Shown in pieces: positions 42,529 through 51,787 of a stretch of 64,000 nucleotides of DNA. The stretch is from assembly GCF_013359905.1 (NCBI RefSeq), contig NZ_JABMCC010000118.1, positions 868,001 to 932,000 on the forward strand, read 5' to 3'. Origin of the DNA: Paenibacillus taichungensis (GTDB taxonomy: Bacteria > Bacillota > Bacilli > Paenibacillales > Paenibacillaceae). The notes under the pieces are model-generated. The model made no database searches, was not told the origin of the DNA, and was given only the letters and a program-made list of their open reading frames with translations. The position numbers and the translations under genes are program-made. How positions within the stretch are numbered: position 1 is the stretch's first letter; every line of letters begins with the position of its first letter.

Positions 42529-43997
42529 CAGGAGTCGGATTTGAGGCGCTCCACCAGTGCCTCATATTCAGGACTCTTCAGGAAGTTGTCGATGGAAATA
42601 TGCTCTGCATTTGGAGCCACGGATTTGGCCCGGTCTGTCAATGTTTTCTGTGTGATGACGATGTCGGCATCTTGTGGAATCTCACTGATCGCCGTGTTGG
42701 TTACAGCGACATCCACACCGGCTGCCTTCATTTTCTTCCGGAGAATCGAGGCACCCATGGCACTCGAACCCATACCTGCATCACAGGAGAATACAATTTT
42801 ATTGATATCCGTTTTTACTGCCGAAGAAGCAATATCGGCTGCACGGTCAGCTTCACGATTGTCTTTATCAACGGTGAGGTTGCCCGTTTTGCCCTGATTT
42901 TTCATATCTTTCATACGGTTGGACGCACTGTCCAGATCTTCTTCATCGTTCTTCTGTTTACCCGTTTTGAGCAGTATGGATGCTACGAGGAACGAGATGA
43001 TCGCAGCTACGGCTACCCCTGCAAACATGCCCAGGTATCCACCCTTAGGTGTTAACAACGAGTAGGCAATGATACTTCCCGGTGACGGTGCTGATACCAA
43101 ACCAGCTCCGGTTAGCATAAAGGTCAATGTACCCGCTACACCACCAGCCATCGCAGCCAGAATCAGTATCGGTCTCATCAGAATGTAAGGGAAATAAATC
43201 TCGTGAATCCCGCCAAAGAAATGGATGATTACAGCACCTGGAGCGGAAGATTTGGCTGATCCGCGACCGAAGAAACAGTATGCCAGCAAAATACCAAGTC
43301 CAGGTCCTGGATTGGATTCGAGCATGAATAATACGGATTGACCCAATTCTCTTGCTTGATCCGTAGCAATTGGTGTCAGAATACCATGGTTGATCGCATT
43401 GTTCAGGAATAATACTTTTCCTGGCTCAATGATCAGATTGACCAGCGGGAGAAGACCAGCATTCATCAAAGCTTCTACCCCAGCTGATAACACCTTGCTA
43501 ATCGCTTCAACGAAAGGCCCAATGCCTTTAAGGGCTAGAAGGGCCAAAATCCCACCAATAATACCAGCGGAGAAGTTGTTAACCAGCATCTCAAACCCTG
43601 ATTTGATTTTGCCATCGACAGCCTTGTCAAACTTCTTAATGACCCAGGCTCCCAACGGTCCGGCTATCATGGCGCCAAGAAACATTGGAATATCACTGCC
43701 GACAATAACCCCGATGGTCATGATCGCACCGACTACACCACCACGTTGGCCGTGTACCATGGTACCGCCTGTGTAACCGATAAGCAAAGGCAGCAAATAT
43801 TTGATCATTGGATCAACCAATAATGCAAAATCTGCGTTAGGGAACCATCCTTTTGGAATGAACAATGCCGTAATCAGACCCCAGGCGATAAAAGCACCCA
43901 TGTTCGGCATAACCATACCACTTAGGAAACGTCCAAACTTCTGAACGCCAACCCGTATTCCTCCGCTTTTTTCGGACTTTGCGTCCACTGAACTCAT
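42528..43997 (-). CDS. mtlA: mannitol-specific PTS EIICB transporter
   Basis: A 489-residue membrane protein. EIIC domain (about 1-345) with GHVHQ-like substrate region replaced by the family AYCFFGRGSAKSSAPGAVIIHFFGGIHEIYFPY; a charged linker (350-390); EIIB domain with the phosphocysteine in VFSCDAGMGSSAMG. It imports and phosphorylates mannitol using MtlF. First gene of the operon; AGGAGG precedes ATG 43997. A cre-like site and a palindrome lie 115-175 bases upstream. Confidence 0.97.
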   Translation of the reverse strand: MSSVDAKSEKSGGIRVGVQKFGRFLSGMVMPNMGAFIAWGLITALFIPKGWFPNADFALLVDPMIKYLLPLLIGYTGGTMVHGQRGGVVGAIMTIGVIVGSDIPMFLGAMIAGPLGAWVIKKFDKAVDGKIKSGFEMLVNNFSAGIIGGILALLALKGIGPFVEAISKVLSAGVEALMNAGLLPLVNLIIEPGKVLFLNNAINHGILTPIATDQARELGQSVLFMLESNPGPGLGILLAYCFFGRGSAKSSAPGAVIIHFFGGIHEIYFPYILMRPILILAAMAGGVAGTLTFMLTGAGLVSAPSPGSIIAYSLLTPKGGYLGMFAGVAVAAIISFLVASILLKTGKQKNDEEDLDSASNRMKDMKNQGKTGNLTVDKDNREADRAADIASSAVKTDINKIVFSCDAGMGSSAMGASILRKKMKAAGVDVAVTNTAISEIPQDADIVITQKTLTDRAKSVAPNAEHISIDNFLKSPEYEALVERLKSDS

Positions 43998-44112
43998 ACT
44001 GAAAACCTCCTCAACATATTAAACCTTGATTCCACTGAATTTTGACAACGATGATCCAGACGAACGAAGGTACAAATCTGCAATAAATCTTAATTTACAA
44101 CCATATCGTAAA

Positions 44113-44126
44113 TGAAAACGGTATCT
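44113..44126. promoter_or_regulatory. candidate cre site upstream of mtlA
   Basis: TGAAAACGGTATCT matches TGWAANCGNTNNCA at all fixed positions but the last. It lies about 115-130 bases before the mtlA start. Confidence 0.4.
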
Positions 44127-44153
44127 TCTACAACGAAATGAAAACCTACTTCC

Positions 44154-44171
44154 GTCATGAACGTTGATGAC
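44154..44171. promoter_or_regulatory. imperfect palindrome upstream of mtlA, candidate MtlR site
   Basis: GTCATGAACGTTGATGAC is symmetrical except at one position per half. The 570-base mtlA-gcvH gap holds no gene; besides this site, the cre-like site and the gcvH terminator I see nothing in it. Confidence 0.35.
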
Positions 44172-44395
44172 AAGATTTAAATTTAAAGGATTGTTCCATA
44201 TTTAAACCCGTATATTGATCGAAACCTGTTATTCCCTTTCATGTATCATACCCACGAATTGCCCCATTTTAATGACAAATGAAATTGTAAATTTATTCTA
44301 TTTAAATGAGCTGTTCCTACCTCATTTAGAAATGATGATGAAACATGTTAGATTGATATTTATTTCATCTAATTAGTCTAATTCATCGAGTAACA

Positions 44396-44443
44396 ACGAA
44401 AAAGCGCAATGACCTCATCCTGATTCAGATGAGGCAATTGCGC
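44396..44443 (-). terminator. terminator after gcvH
   Basis: GCGCAAT (44404-44410) and CCTCATC pair with GATGAGG and ATTGCGC (44437-44443); TTTTTCGTT follows on the minus strand. Confidence 0.75.
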
Positions 44444-44569
44444 CTAAGTATTCTCCGAATAAGCAATATCACCATTCGGATCTATAATCATCGATTCATT
44501 TTATTACCTTAAAAGAACTTTTGCATCAAGCTAAAACTCTCTATCCAATCGGTGAATTGTACCTTAATA

Positions 44570-44959
44570 TTATTCCGTATGTTTACGATACGCATCCGCG
44601 TTCATCAACGTGGAAAGTGCTGCTGTCAGGTCGCCCTCAACACGAATCTCGATCATCCAGCCTTCCTCATATGGAGAGTTGTTAACCAGCTCCGGGGAAT
44701 CCTGCAATGCATCATTCACAGCAATAATCGTTCCACTGACAGGAGAAAACAAATCCGAAACGGTTTTGACGGATTCAATCGTTCCAATGCCGTCTTCCGC
44801 TTTTACATCCGATTCCAGGTCAGGCAATTCCACAAACACAATGTCACCCAGCTGATGCTGCGCGAACTCGGTAATACCAATACGTACGGTATCCTCCCCT
44901 ACGGTCTGCACCCATTCGTGCTCTTCACTGTACAGGAAATCACTTTTCAATTCGCTCAT
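44570..44959 (-). CDS. gcvH: glycine cleavage system H protein
   Basis: A 129-residue lipoyl carrier that shuttles the aminomethyl group between P, T and L proteins. The lipoylated Lys is in GTIESVKTVSDLFSPVSG (near residue 63). Length and sequence are typical. It is transcribed away from the gcvT-gcvPA-gcvPB operon and is not behind the glycine riboswitch, so its control differs, as with the separate gcvH of other bacilli. Confidence 0.97.
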   Translation of the reverse strand: MSELKSDFLYSEEHEWVQTVGEDTVRIGITEFAQHQLGDIVFVELPDLESDVKAEDGIGTIESVKTVSDLFSPVSGTIIAVNDALQDSPELVNNSPYEEGWMIEIRVEGDLTAALSTLMNADAYRKHTE

Positions 44960-45233
44960 CGATATCCGCCTCGCTTTTCATTAATGAGTGCATGCGTTTC
45001 TTTGACCTTAACCTTTTTCCCAGAACATAGCGTATGATATTTTCGATTCAAATGTCAAGATACCTCACAATTTATTTGTTTTTCTTCCTTATATACCTGT
45101 AACTCAAATGCACTCTCCCTACATATAATGGTGAATATTAGAAAAGTAAGCGCACTCTTTATAAATAGACGAACGTTATGAAACGAATTAAAAATATCAT
45201 TCGGCTTTTTTATTCATTTCTATGATATCGTTC

Positions 45234-45263
45234 TTGACATCAATAGTCGATTCAGGCTTTAAT
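45234..45263 (+). promoter_or_regulatory. promoter of the gcvT operon
   Basis: Consensus TTGACA (45234-45239), an 18-base spacer and TTTAAT (45258-45263), about 55 bases before the riboswitch. Confidence 0.6.
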
Positions 45264-45317
45264 GAGAGTAGTAAATGTGTTTAATTGGTCTATGCAATAC
45301 CCGCGGATGAATGTAAA

Positions 45318-45595
45318 GGGAGAGATTACCCTTGACACCCGAATCAGGGTGTACATGCGGTAACGCCGAAGGAGTAAACCATCGACAAGCGGAGGTGAAT
45401 CTCTCAGGCAAAAGGACTTTTACGGGACGCAACTCTGGAGAGCATCTAATCGCCCTGTGTGGGCGTTATGATCACCCAAGGGGAAACCTGCTGCATCATG
45501 CGGCGGGGTAACTCTCAGGTACCAAGGACAGAGCCTAAGAATACAGCGTGCTTCTGGCATGCCGATTCTTTGGCCTGTCCTTTTCCTTTTTCCCA
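45318..45595 (+). promoter_or_regulatory. tandem glycine riboswitch with terminator
   Basis: Aptamer 1 begins GGGAGAGATTACC, contains GCCGAAGGAGTAAACC, and closes with GGTGAATCTCTCAGGCAAAAGGAC. Aptamer 2 holds CACCCAAGGGGAAACC and GGGGTAACTCTCAGGTACCAAGGAC. The expression platform AAGGACAG (45524-45531)/CTGTCCTT (45575-45582), with AAGAAT/ATTCTT inside and a T-rich tail, is a terminator. Glycine binding is expected to prevent termination and switch on gcvT-gcvPA-gcvPB, as in Bacillus. The gap 44960-45730 has no gene. Confidence 0.95.
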
Positions 45596-45730
45596 AAAAA
45601 ACGAAAACAGGTTATAGAGCGGCGCTGCCTATCGCGTCCTTACCTTACTTTTATAATAAAATATGATGCCAGATTCATTGATCCATGATTAAACACTCGG
45701 CCGGTTAACGGCCCATGACGAGGTGATTGG

Positions 45731-46867
45731 ATGTCCGATTTGCTTAGAACCCCACTCTTTCCACTCTATCAGCAATATGAAGGCGTACGATGCATTGATT
45801 TTGGTGGCTGGGAGCTACCGGTACAATTCAGCGGAATTCAGAAAGAGCATGAAGCGGTGCGAGAACGTGCTGGATTATTTGATGTATCCCACATGGGCGA
45901 ATTCACCGTACAAGGTGAACATGCAGAAGCTTTTTTACAGCACATGACCACTAATGATGTAACAACACTCGTTACCGGTCAGGCCCAATATACGTTAATG
46001 TGTTATCCGGATGGTGGCGTGGTCGATGATCTGCTGATTTATAAACTGAAAGACCAGCATTATATGCTGGTGGTTAACGCCTCCAACATCGATAAGGACT
46101 GGGCATGGCTGCAACAGCACATGATGCCTGGCGTAACGATGACCAATGATTCGGATCAAACAGCGCTGCTTGCTCTGCAAGGTCCGCTGGCAGTAGATAT
46201 TCTCAGAACGGTGACAGACACGGATGTGTCTTCGATTGAGCCTTTCCGCTTTGTGGCAAATGCGAAGGTATGCGGCGTTACATTGCTGTTATCCCGTACC
46301 GGATATACGGGTGAAGATGGCTTTGAGCTCTACGTTCCTGCGGAACAAGCCGCTGCGGTCTGGAACGGATTGATGCAAGCCGGAGAAGCTCACGGACTTG
46401 TTCCGACAGGACTGGGTGCTCGGGATACGCTGCGCTTTGAAGCCAAGCTGCCCCTGTATGGACAGGAATTGTCTGCAACTATCTCACCGCTGGAGGCTGG
46501 CGTCGGCATGTTTGTGAAGTTAAATGCAGGACCGTTTATCGGACATGAAGCCTTGTTGCAGCAAAAAAATGATGGACCTGCCCGCAAGCTGGTCGGGATC
46601 GAAGTACTGGAGCGCGGCATTCCTCGCCCTCATTATCCCATTTACGCCGAAGGTGTGCAGATTGGTGAAGTGACCACAGGGACTCAGTCGCCTACGTTGA
46701 AACGTAATCTGGGGCTGGCCTTGATCGACAGCAAATATGCTGCACTGGGTACCCCGCTGGAGATTGAGATTCGTGGCAAGAAACTAAAAGCCGAGGTCGT
46801 GAAGACCCCTTTTCATAAACGGACACGTGCGCCAAAGACACCTACTCAAGGAGCTGATCAAGCATGA
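45731..46867 (+). CDS. gcvT: aminomethyltransferase (glycine cleavage T protein)
   Basis: A 378-residue folate-dependent T protein, releasing ammonia and making methylene-tetrahydrofolate. Typical N-terminus (TPLFPLYQQYEGVRCIDFGGWELPVQFSGI) and the GYTGEDGFELY segment. The C-terminus (residues 360-378, KRTRAPKTPTQGADQ) is a few residues longer than in Bacillus. AGGTG precedes ATG 45731. First gene behind the glycine riboswitch; its end overlaps gcvPA by four bases. Confidence 0.97.
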   Translation: MSDLLRTPLFPLYQQYEGVRCIDFGGWELPVQFSGIQKEHEAVRERAGLFDVSHMGEFTVQGEHAEAFLQHMTTNDVTTLVTGQAQYTLMCYPDGGVVDDLLIYKLKDQHYMLVVNASNIDKDWAWLQQHMMPGVTMTNDSDQTALLALQGPLAVDILRTVTDTDVSSIEPFRFVANAKVCGVTLLLSRTGYTGEDGFELYVPAEQAAAVWNGLMQAGEAHGLVPTGLGARDTLRFEAKLPLYGQELSATISPLEAGVGMFVKLNAGPFIGHEALLQQKNDGPARKLVGIEVLERGIPRPHYPIYAEGVQIGEVTTGTQSPTLKRNLGLALIDSKYAALGTPLEIEIRGKKLKAEVVKTPFHKRTRAPKTPTQGADQA

Positions 46868-48219
46868 GCAAGCATCGCTACATTCCCATGACCGAGCAGG
46901 ATCAGAGTGCCATGTTGGCAACCATCGGCGTGGAAACGATTGAAGATCTGTTCCATGACATTCCACAGGAGATTCGCTATCAGGGTGAACTGCCTGTTTC
47001 CTCCAAACTTGATGAATATGCACTGACACGTCATATGTCGAAGCAAGCGGCAGCGAATGCCAACTTCGAGACACACGCCAGTTTCCTGGGTGCAGGTATT
47101 TATGATCACCACGTACCTTCCGTCATTAATCATGTCATCTCCCGTTCCGAGTTCTATACCGCCTATACACCTTATCAACCCGAGATCAGCCAAGGAGAAT
47201 TGCAGGCGATTTTCGAGTTTCAATCCTATATCTGTGAGTTGACAGGTATGGCTGTAGCCAATGCCAGTATGTACGATGGTGCGACTGCATTTGCGGAAGC
47301 AGGCAATCTGGCCGCAGCGGCAACCCGCCGCAAACAACTGATTGTGTCACGCACCGTGCACCCTGAATCCCGTCAGGTATTGCAAGCTTATGCTCACGGC
47401 CTCAATCTGGAGATTGTTGAAATTGGATATCAAAATGGTGTAACAGACTGGGATGCCCTGCAAGCCGCCGTGTCCGATGACACCGCAGCTGTCATGATCC
47501 AGAGCCCGAACTTCTTCGGCGCCGTGGAAAATGTAAAACAGGCCGCAGATCTTGCGCATGCGCACAAGAGCCTGCTCGTGGTCAGCGCCAACCCGCTATC
47601 GCTGGGTCTGCTGGAAGCCCCAGGCAAGCTGGGTGCTGACATCGTCGTTGGCGACGCGCAGCCCCTTGGCATCGCCGCTTCACTCGGCGGCCCAACATGC
47701 GGATATTTCGCGGTATCCCAGGCTCATATGCGCCGGATTCCTGGCCGCATTGTAGGCCAGACAACGGACCGCAACGGCAAGCGTGGTTTTGTACTCACGC
47801 TGCAAGCACGGGAACAGCATATTCGCCGGGAAAAGGCGACGTCCAACATCTGTTCCAACCAGGCGTTACTCGCGCTGAGCGCCTCTGTATATATGTCCAT
47901 TATGGGTAAACAAGGCATGATCGACGTCGCTGATTTGAATTTGCAAAAGAGCCATTATGCCCTTAACACGTTTACCGCAATTCCAGGCGTCTCTCTTACG
48001 TTTACCGCTCCTACGTTCAATGAGTTTGTTATTCAACTGCCTGAAGGAACAAATGTGGAACCACTGCAACTGAAATTGCTCGATGCAGGTTTCATTGGCG
48101 GCTATGAACTTGGCCGTGATTATCCTGAGCTCGCTGGACATATGCTGATTGCGGTTACTGAACGACGCAGCAAGGAAGAGATCGACGAATTCGCACGTGT
48201 ATTGGAGGGATCGCTGTGA
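46864..48219 (+). CDS. gcvPA: glycine dehydrogenase (decarboxylating) subunit 1
   Basis: A 451-residue alpha subunit of the split P protein, the form usual in Firmicutes. Recognised by the N-terminus HRYIPMTEQDQSAMLATIG, the YTPYQPEISQGELQAIFEFQ stretch and VANASMYDGATA. It pairs with GcvPB to decarboxylate glycine. It lacks the PLP-binding lysine, which is in subunit 2. Start overlaps gcvT (ATGA); end overlaps gcvPB (GTGA). Confidence 0.97.
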   Translation: MSKHRYIPMTEQDQSAMLATIGVETIEDLFHDIPQEIRYQGELPVSSKLDEYALTRHMSKQAAANANFETHASFLGAGIYDHHVPSVINHVISRSEFYTAYTPYQPEISQGELQAIFEFQSYICELTGMAVANASMYDGATAFAEAGNLAAAATRRKQLIVSRTVHPESRQVLQAYAHGLNLEIVEIGYQNGVTDWDALQAAVSDDTAAVMIQSPNFFGAVENVKQAADLAHAHKSLLVVSANPLSLGLLEAPGKLGADIVVGDAQPLGIAASLGGPTCGYFAVSQAHMRRIPGRIVGQTTDRNGKRGFVLTLQAREQHIRREKATSNICSNQALLALSASVYMSIMGKQGMIDVADLNLQKSHYALNTFTAIPGVSLTFTAPTFNEFVIQLPEGTNVEPLQLKLLDAGFIGGYELGRDYPELAGHMLIAVTERRSKEEIDEFARVLEGSL

Positions 48220-49799
48220 CTCAGGAAACGACAACAAAGACAACGACGACATCAGCACAAGGACAATCGGAAACGGTAACCTCTATCTCCACTTCGGGCC
48301 AACCTGAAACTAACACAACAGTTACTGATCGAGCTGCCTCTCCAGCACCGGAGCAATCGTTAATTTTTGAACTCAGCAGTCCGGGTCGGGTCGCTTATTC
48401 CTTGCCTGAATGCGACGTTCCCCGTCAAGCTGTGGATTCCCTGATTCCCCGGGAAATGCTTCGGTCGGAAGCAGCAGCATTGCCTGAGGTTTTTGAAGTT
48501 GACGTCATTCGCCATTACACTGCCCTGTCTCGTCGTAATTTCGGGGTAGATAACGGATTCTATCCGCTGGGCTCTTGTACGATGAAATATAATCCGAAGA
48601 TTAATGAGGATGTGGCCCGTTACAACGGATTCGCCAAAATTCATCCCTATCAGCATGAATCCAGCATTCAAGGTGCACTTGAGCTGCTCTACACGTTGCA
48701 AAATGATCTTGCCGGACTAACCGGTATGGATGCCGTTACGCTGCAACCGGCCGCTGGTGCACATGGCGAATGGACCGGGCTCATGATGATCCGTGCCTAC
48801 CACGAAGGTCGTGGTGAACAGCGCACAAAAGTTATCGTACCGGACTCTTCTCACGGGACCAACCCAGCAAGTGCAACCGTAGCAGGTTTCGAAACGGTAA
48901 CGATCCCTTCCCGCGCAGACGGGCTGGTGGATCTGGACGCACTTCGCGCAGCTGTTGGCTCGGACACCGCAGCGCTCATGCTGACCAACCCGAACACACT
49001 CGGACTCTTTGAAAAAGACATTCAGGAAATTGCCACCATTGTGCACCAGGCAGGTGGCCTGCTGTACTACGATGGAGCCAACTCCAATGCCATTATGGGC
49101 ATCACCCGACCTGGCGATATGGGCTTTGACGTGGTGCATCTGAATTTGCATAAAACGATGAGTACTCCGCACGGCGGAGGTGGACCTGGTGCCGGCCCGG
49201 TTGGCGTGAAGAGCCGCTTGATTCCATTTCTGCCAAAACCGATGGTCATCAAGAATGATGAGGGCATATATGCGTTGGATCGCGAAGGTGATCAATCCAT
49301 TGGCCGGGTCAAAGCTTACTATGGTAACTTCGGTATTCTGGTCCGCGCCTATGCCTACATTCGTACTTATGGACCTGAAGGCTTACGACGGGTATCCGAA
49401 TGTGCGGTGCTCAACGCCAACTACATGATGGCTCGTCTCGCACCTTACTACGAGATTCCGTATCCAGGCGTTTGTAAACATGAATTCGTTATGTCTGGTC
49501 GGGGGTTGAAGCAGTATGGTGTACGTACACTGGATGTTGCCAAACGATTGCTTGATTTTGGGTATCACCCGCCAACTGTGTACTTCCCACTGAACGTTGA
49601 GGAGTGCATCATGATCGAGCCAACGGAAACCGAGAGTAAAGAAACACTTGATGGGTTCATCGATACGATGATTCGCATTGCCAAGGAAGCAGAAGAGACA
49701 CCTGAATTAGTACTCAATGCCCCTTATGGCACACCGGTTACCCGTCTGGATGAAACAACAGCTGCCCGTAAACCTGTATTGAACTGTGCTTGCAGTTAA
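48216..49799 (+). CDS. gcvPB: glycine dehydrogenase (decarboxylating) subunit 2
   Basis: A 527-residue PLP-dependent beta subunit. The PLP lysine is in LNLHKTMSTPHGGGGPG. GTG 48216 overlaps the gcvPA stop. Compared with the Bacillus form (about 488), it carries an N-terminal extension of about 45 residues, almost only Thr, Ser, Gln and Glu, before the conserved LIFELSSPGRVAYSLPE. The extension is low-complexity and probably disordered. No other in-frame start with a ribosome binding site is obvious before the conserved part, so it is probably translated. Confidence 0.95.
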   Translation: MTQETTTKTTTTSAQGQSETVTSISTSGQPETNTTVTDRAASPAPEQSLIFELSSPGRVAYSLPECDVPRQAVDSLIPREMLRSEAAALPEVFEVDVIRHYTALSRRNFGVDNGFYPLGSCTMKYNPKINEDVARYNGFAKIHPYQHESSIQGALELLYTLQNDLAGLTGMDAVTLQPAAGAHGEWTGLMMIRAYHEGRGEQRTKVIVPDSSHGTNPASATVAGFETVTIPSRADGLVDLDALRAAVGSDTAALMLTNPNTLGLFEKDIQEIATIVHQAGGLLYYDGANSNAIMGITRPGDMGFDVVHLNLHKTMSTPHGGGGPGAGPVGVKSRLIPFLPKPMVIKNDEGIYALDREGDQSIGRVKAYYGNFGILVRAYAYIRTYGPEGLRRVSECAVLNANYMMARLAPYYEIPYPGVCKHEFVMSGRGLKQYGVRTLDVAKRLLDFGYHPPTVYFPLNVEECIMIEPTETESKETLDGFIDTMIRIAKEAEETPELVLNAPYGTPVTRLDETTAARKPVLNCACS

Positions 49800-49920
49800 A
49801 AGCTAACCTAATAAACTTGCATTTGATACCTGCAACGACATCCGAACTATGTTATGATCCCAGGACTGGCATGATACGATCATTACAATATTCTGTCGTT
49901 GATAATCAGTAATAAATGCC

Positions 49921-49958
49921 AAAAACAGCCGCATTTTGCTTTCTGCGCGGCTGTTTTT
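49921..49958. terminator. terminator after gcvPB, also serving the FhuF-like gene
   Basis: AAAAACAGCCGC (49921-49932) pairs with GCGGCTGTTTTT (49947-49958), with T runs on both strands between convergent units. Confidence 0.88.
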
Positions 49959-50001
49959 CTTATTGTTTATTAACCTGTCAGCTTTATTTTATCTTCCCGG
50001 T

Positions 50002-50784
50002 TTAGGGCTTCCAATTGGCCCGTTCCTTCTTGCCCAATCGCGGACAGGTGTAACAATAGGAGCGGCCTTGTCGTAAATATTGCAGGCAACAGACATTTTT
50101 GATCGCAAGTCTCTTCGAAGGCTCCAGCGGATGATCAATCATCCGCACCCTTACGCGAAGCGGATTCTTGACCAGACCAAATACATCAGCTTCCAGACCA
50201 TTTTGCACCACCTGTTCATCAGCGGCAAACTGACGCAAGAGAGCCTCCTCGTCTTGATACGTATTATGGATATTCTCCCTGTAGTTTTGCAGAGCCGTTG
50301 GCAACTGCCCCCACAACATACTTACATGCAACCCGGAAGCTTTGGACAAACACTCCATAAGGGGACGTGCAGTCTGACTGTAAAAACGTCTTAATTCTGC
50401 TTCAAGCCAGACCGTTCTTTCCTCCGAATCCTTCGGAGCGAGAATGACATTCATTTTCTCAAGTTGAAAAGCAATTCGTGTATATCCGGTTTCCTTCATC
50501 AAATGTATACTCAGATTGGCTAGCGAGAAATTCGGAGCTGCATCATGGACGGATAAGGTATATTGCAGCGCAGCTGCCACATCACCGAACCAACTGGTGA
50601 AGTAGGCTGCGGCAACCGCTAGATCCTGTCCCTCGATTAACTGTTGATAGGCGGACAAAAAGCTTCTCATTGCCTCCGGATCAACAATAGATTCTCCACA
50701 TAGCGATACCACGGGTACACCATTCAGTTCCTGTACAAGATTAAAGTGCTTGCCCAGTTCCTCACAAATCCGGTCATTCATCAT
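50002..50784 (-). CDS. FhuF-like siderophore-iron reductase
   Basis: A 260-residue IucA/IucC-FhuF family protein. The C-terminal [2Fe-2S] motif Cys-Cys-x10-Cys-x2-Cys (C232, C233, C244, C247) is the mark of FhuF ferric-siderophore reductases, which release iron in the cytoplasm. Its ATG overlaps the stop of the upstream siderophore-binding protein gene (ATGA), giving strong operon evidence. No ABC permease or ATPase is present here, so these must be supplied from elsewhere. Confidence 0.85.
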   Translation of the reverse strand: MMNDRICEELGKHFNLVQELNGVPVVSLCGESIVDPEAMRSFLSAYQQLIEGQDLAVAAAYFTSWFGDVAAALQYTLSVHDAAPNFSLANLSIHLMKETGYTRIAFQLEKMNVILAPKDSEERTVWLEAELRRFYSQTARPLMECLSKASGLHVSMLWGQLPTALQNYRENIHNTYQDEEALLRQFAADEQVVQNGLEADVFGLVKNPLRVRVRMIDHPLEPSKRLAIKNVCCLQYLRQGRSYCYTCPRLGKKERANWKP

Positions 50785-51761
50785 TCGCCGAACAAACGAT
50801 TCAGGTCATCCAGCATGGAAGTAGCCGCATTGGGTCCATACCCGCCAAACCACGAATCTGAAGCCACCTGGAATACCTGATTATTTTTAACAGCCTTCAT
50901 GTTTTTCCAAATCCCCAAGCTCTGCAGATTGTTATAGATTTCTTCATTATCATTAATAAGGATAATATAATCCGGATCGATTTCTGGCAGCTTTTCATTA
51001 GACAACACTTCATAGCGACTTTCAGCGCTTGTCACTGGGAAAACAGCCGGTCTGGAGAAACCGAAATCATCATAAAGCCACTTGTAGTCCATGTCTCCGT
51101 AATACCGAATATCATTTCTTATCCGCAATACCATCAGTGTCTTACCCTCTGCTTTGGCGTGAACCTTCTGGATCGCCTCAGCTTTATGCGTTTCATAGGT
51201 ATTTATCACTTCTTCTGCCTTTTCGTTCAGACCAAAGGCCGCCGCGGTAGCTCGAAATGCCGTCTGCCAATCTGGTGCCACATATCCATTCTCAAGCATG
51301 GCCGTTGGAGCAATTTTGGCATAATTCTCGAATTGCTCTTTGCTGTTCGTATCTGTCACAATCAGATCTGGTCCAAGAGAGAGCATTTTCTCTGCACTGA
51401 CCTTACCTTGATCACCGATGATAGCCACATCATTCAAGAAAGGCTTCAAATATAACGGAAAATCTTCGTTCTGTGATTTCACCGTAGCTTTTGGTGTCAT
51501 GCCAAGTGCAATCAGGTGATCCGTCAAATATGTCACTGTAGAAGCAATGTTTTCTGGCTTTTGCGGTAATGTCTGCTCACCATTTGTATCCTTAAATGTA
51601 AATGTGGCATCTTGGGACTCATCCGATGCCGCTTGTTCCTGTTTCGTCGGTTCTGCCTCAGACGAACCTGACTTCTCTTTGTTGCAACAGGCCACAATTA
51701 ATAATAACACCGCAAGCAAAACTGCTGTTAAAGTGAAATAGCGTTGATTTCGTTGTTTCAT
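50781..51761 (-). CDS. iron-siderophore ABC transporter substrate-binding lipoprotein
   Basis: A 326-residue class III periplasmic-binding protein (FeuA/FhuD type). Signal peptide with lipobox ending IVAC (lipidated Cys near 25, followed by a second Cys), an acidic Ser/Gln-rich linker (30-52), then the binding domain (LPQKPENIAS, LSLGPDLIVT, YIILINDNEE). Relatives bind ferric catecholates or hydroxamates; specificity is not readable. The gene starts 26 bases after the upstream hydrolase gene ends and overlaps the reductase gene. Confidence 0.9.
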   Translation of the reverse strand: MKQRNQRYFTLTAVLLAVLLLIVACCNKEKSGSSEAEPTKQEQAASDESQDATFTFKDTNGEQTLPQKPENIASTVTYLTDHLIALGMTPKATVKSQNEDFPLYLKPFLNDVAIIGDQGKVSAEKMLSLGPDLIVTDTNSKEQFENYAKIAPTAMLENGYVAPDWQTAFRATAAAFGLNEKAEEVINTYETHKAEAIQKVHAKAEGKTLMVLRIRNDIRYYGDMDYKWLYDDFGFSRPAVFPVTSAESRYEVLSNEKLPEIDPDYIILINDNEEIYNNLQSLGIWKNMKAVKNNQVFQVASDSWFGGYGPNAATSMLDDLNRLFGE

Positions 51762-51787
51762 GTTCTACAAATCCCCTTAGTCATTCG

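Noticed and set aside
44396..44443. Hairpin considered as a small RNA or mtl regulatory element
   Set aside because: T run is on the minus strand directly after gcvH, so a simple gcvH terminator explains it.
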